DNA of 64,000 nucleotides from Oryzias latipes (taxonomy: Eukaryota > Chordata > Actinopteri > Beloniformes > Adrianichthyidae), in contig NC_019869.2 of the NCBI RefSeq assembly GCF_002234675.1, positions 11,022,015 through 11,086,014 of the forward strand, read 5' to 3'. This document shows positions 1 to 12,100 of this stretch, one piece after another; within the stretch, counting starts at the first letter, position 1, and each line of letters begins with the position of its first letter. A program made the translations under genes and the position numbers. Under the pieces are notes generated by a model. It was given only the letters and a program-made list of their open reading frames with translations. It had not been told where the DNA came from and searched no databases.

Positions 1-169
1 TCAGCAGTTGCTCTCTTTTGGTTATATTGTTGCTTTTAGTAACTGAGTGACAATAACTCCTTTGTATATTCAGAAAAGAGAAATTCTAAACATATAAATA
101 GAGTTTTATTAATCCTCGGAGTCTTAGAAATGCCGTTATGTAAATGTTTTTGCATCTTTGATCACCCTA

Positions 170-900
170 ACCTGCATTAATTCCTTCCTATCTTTGTCTC
201 TCTGCCTCACCTGAACCTTTGTGTTTAACCTATCTCATGTCATAATCCTCAAACACTCTTTGTTTACCCTTTGCCATCTCCTCTTTCACCTTCTGCTGCA
301 TTTCACTGTACATACGTCTGTTGTCTTCAGTCTTCTACCTTCCCCTAAGCCTCCATAATTACTTTTGCTATTGCTGTCCAGTCATCTAGAACTTTCCAAT
401 CTCTTAAAGCCTGTTTTAACTCCTCCCTAAAAGCCAAACAGCCCTCGTCCTTATTACAGCTTCCCACATTTGGTCCTTTGCTCTACCCCTGTCCTCTTCA
501 TCTTCCTTGCCACCAGATTCCTCCTCCAACCACCCTCCCGTGCTGTGTGGTTATACATTCCACAATCATGACTTTGCATTTGCTGATCTATTGCAGATTA
601 CATCTGCACAAGATGTAATTAACTTGTGTGCTCCTGCCTCCACTCTTGTATCTCTCCCATATGCTCCTCTCTTTTCTGAAAAAATGTCTTCACCACTGCC
701 TTTTCTAATTCTTTTAGCAAAGTCCACCACCATCTGTCATTCTGCATCTCGCCCTGAACACCAAACTCTTCCCTCCTCTACCTCTTAGACTTGGATGCCC
801 TTCCTGGCACAACCCTCTGCATTTGCCTGGATTTGGGACTAGCACACAAAAGCCTTCTTGCGCCCCCTTGTGGTTTCATTCATTCCCAGTTTACCAGATT
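170..900 (-). mobile_element. Decayed RTE-like LINE fragment
   Basis: Read on the minus strand, about 480-200 gives broken pieces such as FREELKQALRDW and YSEMQQKVKEEMAKGKQ, resembling the region after the endonuclease of fish RTE-type non-LTR retrotransposons (family resemblance from memory). Stops and frameshifts interrupt it, so it is not a functional gene. About 780-870 (GGATGCCCTTCCTGGCACAA and following) also resembles a widespread fish repeat. Both ends are uncertain. Confidence 0.5.
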
Positions 901-1251
901 GTTTAAACCTCAAATTATTTTAACTCTTGTATTCTTCAAAACATTTACGAACCTGAAACTGTGAGAAAATGTATTATGATGTTATATGTTGGTGACAATC
1001 AAGTAATAAATGAAATAATTTCTTAAGGTTCCCTTTTTCTTTTGTAATCATCCTTTGCTGGATAGATTGGATTTGTGAGAAATCATTCATTAGAAATGAA
1101 AATGTTCTGGCACAGCTTTTATTTTGTGAACAACAGAATAAATGAGAAACCCTCAGCTCTTCTCGCTTGTGGACGACTCATCAGGACTCAAATGTAGGTC
1201 GGTCACGTTCTGTCAGTATTATAGGCTTCAGTAGTTCCTTGAGAAATATTA

Positions 1252-2221
1252 CAGTTCTTCTCAGTCGCTTTAGTACAATTCTCAGATCAGAATGAAATTC
1301 CCAAAACTATTTGTTCAATCTTCACATCATGATGTCACTTGTGCACATCATGTAAGCAGTTTCTCACTTCTTTGAACAAGTTGCAATTGTTTTGGTACAT
1401 CCATGCAAATGATTATGTACAATTCTCTGCTCTTTGCTACATTATCAATTGTTTATGTCATGTTGATCAAAATGTATTATGTAGTTCACTGTGCAATAGT
1501 CTTACTCCTCAAAACTCCTAGTCATTAGTTCATCGTATAAGTCATTAACTGCAAAATGGTTGACTAAGTTGTCATAATGTGACAAAAATATTTCGCTGCA
1601 TTGCAAGAGAGGATATTCGCTGTGATGTGGATGAGAATTTGTGGCCTAACATACAGGAACGACAAGAGGTGTAGGAAGACCACACCAATTCCTACTGCAC
1701 TGCCTGTACTGTTGTACAGAATATTGTCCTATCTTTTTTTTCCCTTTGTGTTACTGTTTGCAGTGGGTTTTTTCTATGTTGGTATGACATGGTCTGTCAA
1801 CAAATTACAATATGAACGATAAAAGTGTTAATGTGAATCTTGTCCAGTCTCTTGCAATCAAACATAAAAGGTGTAACTTACATTTTACAATAATTGTCAT
1901 TGTCATCCAAACTTTAGCCATAGTTTACATCAGAACCTCCCTCTAAAGTACACAGTTATACTGACAACATGACTAAGTAATTCGACTGTCTTGTTCGTAG
2001 ACAATGACACAAGGACTTGACATTCTGATGGCACTGACATGTTCAATGACATAAAGACTTAGTTTTCAGAGATGAACTAAAGATTTTGAGCACGTTACAG
2101 GCTTTTGCAAGAAATCCATAGTGTTTTGCTGTTTGTACAAATTGTTTTGAGAAATGCACACACGTATTTGCAAACTTCAATTCTGATCTGAGAATTGTAC
2201 CAAAGCGACTGAGAAAAACTG
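1252..2221 (+). mobile_element. Tc1/mariner-type element with about 45-bp inverted ends
   Basis: The left end (from CAGTTCTTCTCAGTCGCTTT at 1252) and the right end (ending at 2221) are near-perfect inverted repeats of about 45 bp. TA precedes the left end; a matching TA is not clear on the right. The plus strand near 1617-1672 encodes DVDENLWPNIQERQ, like the C-terminal tail of IS630/Tc1-type transposases as I remember them. A stop follows and the N-terminal catalytic part is missing, so the copy is an about 0.97-kb non-autonomous remnant. Confidence 0.6.
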
Positions 2222-2989
2222 GAAAAAGGACCATGGTAAAGCATTGCAATCATTTAGGGTACAGACAGCCTTCATATTAAAGGAACTTCAAAGATTACAG
2301 GGCTTATGCTGCCTGTGATGCAGTGCATCCATCTTTTGTTTTCAGGCTTTGGTGGTTTACAATTGCTTACAAAAAATAACAAAGTTACTCTAGAAGCTCT
2401 GGTGATGAATTAGGCAGAAAAATGAGAGGTTGTTGCATTGAAAAGCATATCGTAATAGAATATTAGTGTGTTTGAATGATGGAACAATTGAGCAAAACTG
2501 ATCAGAATTGACATCCATACATATTGTGTGTCCTTCTGTGCTTTTCAGTGAGTATTTATTTAACTTTTGTTTCTTACACTAACCATTTAACGTTTTCAAT
2601 TACAAAAAAATTGACAAAATCTGAAAGAAATACACATATTGGTCAGCAAACAACATCTTTAATTAATCCAGCACACAAATAAACATGTGGGCTAGTTGCA
2701 TCATGTTAATTTAAAAATAAATAAATAATTGTCAAAACACAAAAAAACTTTCATGTTTTTTCCAAACAAATAAGCTTATGAAAATAATTTAACAACTCAT
2801 AAATGTTTTGTCACACCACATAAGATGATTGAATTTTCCTGTTTGCTAAAAAATAAAAATAAAAAAAGTACTTTGAAATGCCTCCGTGTAAAAAAAGTTA
2901 ATATTAATAAAAGCAAATTAAAACTGATAAATATACTAATTAATTAGGAGTTGCCTTTCTTCTGGAATAAATTACATTTTAAAAGAAGA
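2222..2989. other. AT-rich intergenic stretch upstream of dazl
   Basis: No coding, RNA or terminal-repeat signal was seen. Base composition is strongly A+T rich until about 2990, where the GC-richer dazl promoter begins. Confidence 0.6.
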
Positions 2990-3161
2990 GTGCGTCCTCC
3001 CGGTCCTCCCTGGTTGACCATGCAGTGGATCTGTCTCGGCGGAGTGGGGTCACGCCGGACGTGATGGGCGTGGTTTCGGATCATTCTCGATTGCTGAGCA
3101 GAGCCTTGAAGATCCGCGGCTTGGGTTTCTGGCCAAATTCTTGGTTTTAATCATTTTAGAA
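2990..3161 (+). promoter_or_regulatory. dazl: Inferred dazl promoter and 5' UTR
   Basis: Composition changes abruptly from AT-rich to CpG-containing sequence around 2990 and stays so to about 3380. The dazl start codon at 3162 follows directly. No TATA box stands out. The transcription start cannot be fixed from sequence; this interval is inferred from position and composition only. Confidence 0.4.
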
Positions 3162-6100
3162 ATGGTAAGTTTTTCTGTTATTTTATGTGCGTGTACGAGA
3201 TGTTTATTTACTGAGAATGTTGTTGCGTTAATTTGCGTTTTGTGTCAAGTAATTGGTGCGATCGCGCTTAGCTTGAGGTGAACTAGCGGGAAGACTCGAT
3301 GAAAATGGCGCCGAGTATGATAGAGGCCAACGTCGGTTCAACTTCAGCCGGATCACTTCTACAGCTAAAATATCAACCGATTTCTCAAGGACTTTCAGTG
3401 TTTTCGTGTTTACAGCGTTTGGACTAAAGTAAAGTTTTAAGTAAATCGTGGAATTTTTTCACGGGGTCTATTATAGTTGGCTACTTAACGTAATGTCGCT
3501 AAAACTTTTAAGCTAACATTCACGTGTCTGCTTGCCTTGCTTTAGCAAATACATACGGAATCGTATTACGGGGGATTTTTGTTTCGTTTCTGATATTTTT
3601 AAGAACTAAAACAGGCTGGGAACTAACCTCATCTGCTCCTGAAATAAAACGATAAGATGACCTCTAAGTTGAAAACTCATGTGTCCGTGTCACAGACTTG
3701 ATCCGTTTTGTTTACACTAGTGGCGGCCACGTGCACGTTGGGTCTGCTGGCAGCAGGGGATTGTGGGATGCGATCCCCTGGTCAAAATAGGGCTGAGCAT
3801 GGCATGGGTGTTTTTTTTTTTTTTTTTTGCCCACGTTTCTTTTCATATGGCTGTTTTGTTGTTCCACCCTTAGTTAATTCTTCCTGTTATGTTTGTTTCT
3901 TTTTGTTGCACTATGAGTGTGGAAGGGGGAGAGGGTGATGACCCATGTGCAATGTTCAGTGTTGTGAGTCCAAAATAAATGGGCTTGAAGCCTCGTCCTC
4001 TCTGAGACTGTTCGGAGTGGGGTGGTGTATGAGAGACGGACAGCTCTCCAGCGCAGCCACTTGAATGACAGCTCGGCTTTCATTTACCCCGCTATGAGTG
4101 ACTTATTAGCGGGGTCGTTACAATAGCACCATTCTGATTTGTTCTTACTTACTGTGTTAACCTCAAACATTACAGAGAGACCCCCCACCACCACCACCAC
4201 ACACAAACGCGCTGTGACAATATATTGAGGAAGTATCTATAAAAAAATGTGTAAATATACCTAAAATAGTATCTTTTAACATTAACAAATAAAAAAAAGG
4301 AATGTAAATCCACTTTCAACAAATATTAACTTTATTTAGCCACACAGAAGCCCTGTTCTAGTCTTAAACAGAAAAGAAGCTTAAAGTGCCTGAAATAAAA
4401 ATTCGTTATTTAAACTAGAAACATTTTGACCAACTGACCCATTTGATGCTGAGAAAAATAATTCAATCAATAAATAATATTAAATGTAAATTGTTCTGAA
4501 ACATTAACACAGCAGCACCAATACATTTAACGTTTTTAGTCTGAAGAAATAAGTCAAAAAAACATTGTGCTGATTTTTCCTTTTTCTAAATGATGATTGT
4601 TTATTTATCATCTCAAAAAGTGCAGCAGTTTACTTCACTACCTGCTTTATTTCTGTCAAATACTGACACCAACTAAACGACAGGCAGACAAAGAATACAT
4701 TTATGGAAAACAAAGACACGTCATCAAAATGTCTTCAATACTTAATAAAAAATGACATTATTAGTATGAGCTAAGTCATCTAAAGCAGTGTTTTTCAACC
4801 AGTGTGCCGCGGCACACTAGTGTGCCGTGGGAGATGGTCAAGTGTGCCGTGGAAAATTGCCCTCATTAACTGATCTAAAAACATTTCCCATCTCCAGGAT
4901 TTCAGCTCTGTGTTCATCCAAACAGGCCCTGATAAAACACTGAGGAGTTAGGAATATAAAAGATCGTAAAATACTTTTTCTTTGCGTTTATTTTATTTTA
5001 TTAAAGACATTTTGATAAGAATGACCGTACCGCGATTCAGCTGCAGCTCCGGCTGTATTTGGGAAAAGTCCCGTCCCTTTGACTGTCTCCACCAATCATT
5101 CTTGAGGGGCTTAATCACATGTCATCAGTCTGACCAATCAGAAGTGGTTAAAGTCTTCACTTCCTTGTCCCGATTTAGCTCGTAAAGTCGCTCAGTTCTA
5201 ACAAAAATACCAGCTAAAGCTCGTCTTTAGCGCTGTAGCTTTCCACAGAATCCGGTATCAGACCGTGGAACAAGTGAACAAAACAATGAAGCTCCGAAAA
5301 CCGATCTCCGGCCGTTTTATGCACTACATCTCCCATGATGCATTGGGTTGTGAGAGTGACAGGGCACAAGGAGATCTGTCGTTAGACGTCTTGAAACCAA
5401 CGAACACACATCAAACTATTTTTAAATCTTCTAACTTAACTTTTATTGAATCTTTTAGAAAAAAACAGCTGCAGTTTCCAGCTTTTTCTGCAACAATTAT
5501 CTCCAAAATGCATGTGAGATTGTGGAGGGGCTGTAGATCAATACAGACTATGAGTTTATCCTTTTTTTTTTTAATTTTTGGATGCTGGTGTGCCGCGGGA
5601 TTTTTTTTTAAGGTTAAAGTGTGCCGTGGCTCAGAAAAGGTTGAAAAACACTGATCTAAAGGCACGCCATGATCCTGGTATTGGGCAACAGGCAGCGCTT
5701 GCAGCTCTCTTCGTGCCCCGTTTCACCTGGCAACCTGAGCCCACACTACCCCTCCCCTTTCGTTCTCACACACGTGTGACAGGAGAGCAGCTGCACGGAC
5801 GGGGATTCACAGGTTTCAGGCTGTCATAAACTCTGCGATTTAACAGACAATAGGAATAGTGGCGCAGATTTTTTTCCCAAGCACTGAGCCGCTGTCACCA
5901 CCACCCCCACGTTTCCCCCACGTTTAATTTGTGCAGCCGACAATTGCCCGTGTTCCCTGTGCCTAAAACCGCCACTACCGCGCGCCCCCCCTGGCATCGC
6001 ACCATGCCCCCCCACACACACACACTATTTGAGATGCACTGATTTAGAGTTACAACTTAAAATCTGTGATCGCAACTGCTCAAATGTGCTTCTGCGTGTG

Positions 6101-9100
6101 CTCGAATCTGTGTCCGAAAATGGAAGGGGGGGGGGGGGGGGTTAGAGGAGGCGGAGTCAACCAATCAGAGCGCAGCACGCAGAGGATTTGGTAAAGTTAG
6201 AAAGATCTTCACAGATTAAGACTTCCTGCTTCAATAACTCTTCTGATAAACGTTCAAATGTGACAGCAAGTCTCTCAGTCATTTTGCATTGACACAGAGT
6301 GAACTACAAATGCATTTCTGAAGAAAAATGTCAGTTTTTTCCTGCATTTTAATGAGAAATGATTTCTTTGTGCTTTAAATGCAGACATGCAGCGAGACGG
6401 CGGCCAACGTACCGTCAGCAGGAAAATCCTGTTTCTTGTAGCAGGACAACAGGGTCAGGGCTATTGAGCACCTTTATTATAAATCAGCAGAAGATTTTTA
6501 CACACAGATGCAGGTTTTTGGTGTGTCACATTCTATATTACAAGTTCTCAGATCATATCTACAAGTGTGTTCTTTTTGGACCATATTTACCTTCATAGTT
6601 TCTCAGTGACTGACCGTAAATAGTCTCTAAAACATCACAAGTTCTCATTTCTGTTAAAACAAACTCCACAGAAATCCCTAATATAATGTTTTTTCTCATA
6701 TAGAGTGAACCCACATGTTTGAGTAACGGAAATTAGGACTAGGCCTACAACTATTGGAGTCCTAAAAAAATTAGGGAGAAATCGGAAAAAATTTTAGTGA
6801 ATGCAAAGACAATTAAAGCAAATTTCAGATTGACTAACAAAAAAATAAACCGTTCACCCTGGTCAATATTTAGTACTTCCCCAATGTTTTGCTCTGTAAC
6901 TAGGAAGAACAAAACAGACTGGTGATATTGTGATAAGCACATAAACCAAACGGATCATGTCTATGACAAATTATGGCTTTTCAACGTGTCATTGCAGATC
7001 AACTTGTACTTTTTATGAGCAGATGAGGTTGGTTCCCCGCCTGTTTGTAGCTCTTTGCTTTTTTAGTTCTTTAAAATATTAGAACAAAAATTACGGAAAG
7101 GTTTGAACAAAGATTCTCTGTATTTTATTTTTTTTAATACATGTAAAATGACACCCGTTTGAAAAAAGTTCAATTTAATGGAATACGCTTACAAAATATT
7201 GTGATTTACATTTCATAAAAACCTTATAACTCGGTTCAGTGGTTGGCTATTGCTCAGCACATGGTTTGTTTGACTAACTATTTCAACTTCATCTTTTCCA
7301 AAGCGTAAAGCTCTGTGAATTGTGGGAAATTTGTACTTTAGCGGGGTTATTGTGAGGTTTTACTTTAACATTTAAAACTAACCCTAATTCTTTTTCTCTC
7401 CTTGAAGGATCTGAACAGACCCAGAAGTATTAATCAGACAGTCTCTCCCTATAAGTTGGCTAATGGATTCATTTTGCCTGAGGGCAAACTGACGCCCAAC
7501 AGCCTTTTTGTTGGAGGGATCGACATGAAGGTCAGTTTGGTTTCACTCAAAGTTACATGTATTCTGCATGTAATACTGTAGTAAATGAACAAAGATACTT
7601 TCTTTTTTTTAAACAGAAAACAGTTGTTTGTGGAAATGCTCACATCTTTGCTTAGAAAGGGAATCACCTACCTGCAAATTTTATTTAAACTTCTGTTGGA
7701 TTTATATGAAAAGTAAAAAAAACAAAAAACACAGCACCCAAAACATTTTACTCCCATTATCTCATTAAAAATGTATTTAGTTATTTATCTATTTTATTTA
7801 TTTCAAGCATTGTAGTCAAAGCAATAATGTACACAGATTTATCAAGCTCATTACAGAAATGCTGAAGTGCACAAATAAAAGAAAAAGACAATAAAACAGA
7901 CAAAAAAGACACTTAAATCTCATATGCTAAATTTAATATAGTAATCATTAACTAAAGTCATGTAGAGCTTGATTTATTGCTTGAAGGAGTGGGACGAAGG
8001 GAGCCTATATAAAAATAATATTCCAAATAAGTGAGCTTGTGCTTACATGTGCTTTTTAAGACCTTTTCTTTTTTTTTTTGCTTTTCGACTTTATCATAAA
8101 TAAACTGTGAAAATTTAAGAAATAGTGATAATTAGAAACTCACATTTAGGATTGAAAACAGTTATACCAGTTATTGCAGGAAAATTCAGTTAAAACTTAA
8201 AGGAAATATAAAGTACTAACGAGGAAAAACTCATCCAGCAAACTGGGCTGAGAACATTTCTACAAAAAAAACAAATGCCTCAGTTTCTCCTCTGAGGCTT
8301 TTTGTAATTTCAGAAAAGGCATTCACATGCTAAAATATTCCAAAAGGTTTTAGTTGAATTGAATTGTTTTGTATGCTATTGACCTTTTCAGGTGGATGAA
8401 AATGAAATAAAGGAGTTCTTTGCCAGATATGGTTCCGTCAGGGAAGTAAAGATCATCAGGTACCGCGGTGGGCTCTGCAAAGGGTGAGTGTTGCTGTCAC
8501 TATATGCTGCTTTTTTTGTCTAATGAAGGATAGGAATGTCTTAAATGTCAACCTGGTTTGCCAACTATGTTGAAAAATGTGTCTTTTCAGATACGGGTTC
8601 GTGTACTTCAATGAAGATGTAGACATTCAGTCAATCATTGAGGTCAGTGGATGTCTGTAATGTTTTCTTTTACCAAGATGTAAAGGCTGACCATCACTCG
8701 TTAATTGTGTTTCTTTTCTATAGCAACAAATCATTTTTATGGGTCGGAAACTGAAGCTGGGCCCTGCTATTTTGAAAGAAAAGAGGCCTCGTAAGTCTTT
8801 TTTTGTTTGTTTCTGTTTTGGTTATACTGTCAGAATGTGTTACCATTAGACTCATCCTCTGGATTAGGTGTGATTTTGCATGTTTATTGCACAGGTGTTT
8901 TTAACTATTTATGATATTTTTTACATGCAGATTTGCCTTTCCCCCCATAGCCACTGGACATGTAATCTTTGATATTCATTTTTTATTCACAGAAAATGCT
9001 CAGACCTTAACCCTGACGTAATCTCTTACTGTATAAACCAAAATCTTCCTGGCCAATTCAGTCCTTTTTAAAGCAAGCTTTTAAAATTCAAGGTTTTGGA

Positions 9101-12100
9101 TTGAATCGTTTTGGGCATGACTTACTGATCATTTGTCTGTTTTGTTCCCATTTAGGGTCTATTCCGCCTGGCTTTGTTGGCAATGGTGCCTGGATGAATC
9201 CCACCCAGTACTTTTACTGTGCTTGCTGTCCCCCTTTAGGAGGAGGGGTGACACAACCCTCACCCATTGTCAGTGGAGGCACTCCATATAATCAGGTAGC
9301 CCTGGTGTTTTTGGAAGTTTACTTTGATGGTTTTGGTCCTAAAACCCTTGGATGCGTATTAGCATTAGTATGTGCATTATGTGTATTTTAAATCTGTATG
9401 TTTGTGAGATAATCAAAGCGTGCCACTTTTTATAAGAGTTTTTTTGTTAGCATGATATGATGAATTTCTTTCTAGCTAGTTTTCATCTCAGGTCCCACCC
9501 TTTTTAAAGTATTTTTTGACCTTCTTTGCAGCCGTATTCATACTCCAACTTTGGTGGGATAGTGATTCCACAGATGCCAGTGAGCTATCCTCAGAACGCC
9601 TACACTTACCAGGTAATTTAGCTCAAACTTGTCCTTCTATCTACTTTTTGTAGATACAGTTACAAAAAGAGAAAAAGCTACCGTAGTTCACATTGGGAGG
9701 CTTGTACAGTGAGGCAAGAAAGTATTTACTCAGCCAACAATTGTGCAAGTTCTCCCACTTAAAAAGATAAGAGGTCTGTAATTTTCATCATAGGTTTATC
9801 TCATCTATGAGAGACAAAACGAGAAAAAACATACAGAAATTCTCATTGTCTGATTTTTAAAGAATGTACTTAAAAATTATGATGGAAATAAGTATTTTGT
9901 CAGTAAGAAAAGTTCAATTCAATACTTTGTTATATACTCTTTGTTGGCAATGACATCAGCCAAAGGTTTTCTGTAAGTCTTCACAAGTTTTTACAAACTG
10001 TTGCTGGTATTTTGGCCCATTCCTCCATGCAGATCTCCTCTAAAGCGGTGATGTTTTGGGGCTTTCGCTGGGCAACACACTTTCAGCTCCCTCCAAAGAT
10101 TTTCTATGGGGTTGAGATCTGGAGACTGGCTGGGCCACTCCAGGACCTTGAAATGCTTCTTATGAAGCCACTCCTTCAATAGCAGTGTGGTTGGGATTTC
10201 TGTCATGCTGAAAGACCCAGCCATGTTTCATCTTCAGTGCTCTTGCTGATGGAAGGAGGTTTTACTTCAAATCTGATGATACACTGTCCCATTCATTCTT
10301 TCCTTTACACGGATAAGTTGTCTTGGTCCCTTTGCTGAAAACAGCCCCAAATTGTAATGTTTCCACCCCCATGCTTTACAGTAGGGATGGTCTTCTTGGG
10401 ATGCAACTCTGCATTCTTTCTCCTCCAAACATGATGAGTAGAGCTCTTATCAAAAAGTTCTATCTTGGTTTCATCTGACCATAGGACATTCTCCCAATCC
10501 TCTACTGGATCATCCAAATGTTCTCTAGCAAACTTTAGGGGGAAACGTCTGGCAAACAGGTGACATGAATACAGGTAATGAGTGGAGGACAGAGGATCCT
10601 CTTACAGAAGAAGCTACAGGTCTGTGAGAGCCAGAAATGTTGTTTGTAGGTGGCCAAATACTTATTTTCCATCATAATTTACAAATTAATTTTTTAAAAA
10701 TGACACAATGTGGTTTTCTGGATTTTTTCCTCTCCTTTTGTCTCTCATAGTGGAGGAATAATGAACATTACAGGCCTCTCATCTTTTTAAGTGGGAGAAC
10801 TGTGACAATAGCCTTGTTTACATGGGCAAAAGTAATCGGAAAGAACGCCTGATCGGAAAGCAAATGCGTCATGTAAACGCGCCGTTCGGAATACTCTGCC
10901 CCGGTCAGACTCGTTCGGATCAAAATTTCTTTCCGATCGAGATAGGTGGGTTATACTGATCGTTTATCCAATCGTGGAGCATGTAAACAGTCATTCCGAT
11001 CGTGTGTCACTGCTGCTCTGGGTTACGTCATGCATAGATGGTGTTTCGCTGAGAGAAAGCTTTGGAGCGCATACGGGACCGACCAGCTGCTCTGCGGACG
11101 CTCCGCTCTCGCCCCGCTGGCTCTCCCCTCTCTTACACCCCTCACGAGGGAGATGCGGGGCAGGAGCGCTTCGTGCCCCCCGACGCTCACTCGGTCCACT
11201 GGCACCCGAGTGAGCAGAGCAGCCGGATTAATAATTTTGTGTCTGAGGAGGGGAGAATGCTTTTTTACGTGTGCGGTTTGTTGTTTTGTTATGTGTGGGA
11301 GAATTCAGACTGCGAGCTGTCCCGCCGCTTTGGGTTAGCGGCTGCAGGACTCAAGAGAGCCGCCAGCTCACGCAGCGAGTTTGGGGAAGCAGAAATAAAT
11401 GTTGCTCAATCCTTAGAAACTGCTCAAACAATGACGTGGATTTGTGTTTCCAGTTGTGTCCCGACAAAATTTGTTATTCCCAGACATTTACGTGCAGCCA
11501 AGATACAGATTGCTGGGTTTCATGGTCCAGGATTTTGTCCATCAGGCTAATGTTGTTAGCCTGTGTTTATAGCCTGTCCCAACCCTTCTTCCAGCACTGA
11601 TCACACGGATTAAATAAAATGATGAGCGAACAGGCGCTTCATACTATTCATGACATTAATAAAAGCACGTTTGGAAGATCGTCTCGTATATTACCGAGCT
11701 GCTGCATAAAATAAATGTCTGTGGCAGCTGTTTGTTTAGAACGGGACCTATTTCCTCATCCGGGAGTTTTTAGCACTACTGCGCATGCCCAAATGATTCA
11801 TTCCGACCGAAAGTGTGAGCCATGGGAACGTTTGTTCTAATCGGAAAAAGGTTTTCTGACCCCATGTGCACGGGTGAATTTTAACCCAATCATTGATCCG
11901 ATCAAGATATTCTGCCCATGTAACCGCGGCTATTGTTTCTGCAGACAAGTTCAACAGTCAATCGGGAGATGGAACACACAAAAATGCCTTAATGTTGTCA
12001 AATAAAAGCATGCAGATTTGCACAGAAAAAAAATCAGTGAAACAGCGTTTTGACTGCAACATTTGAACTTCATTCATGTTGTTTAGCTTGTGTGATTTGC

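Noticed and set aside
5265..5654. 129-codon ORF
   Set aside because: It lies within the hAT-type element with perfect target duplication and has no domain.
9101..9391. 96-codon ORF as a separate gene
   Set aside because: It is dazl exon 6 with intron read-through on both sides.
11062..11550. 162-codon ORF as a gene
   Set aside because: It lies within the nested inverted-repeat element, overlaps other open frames and shows no domain.
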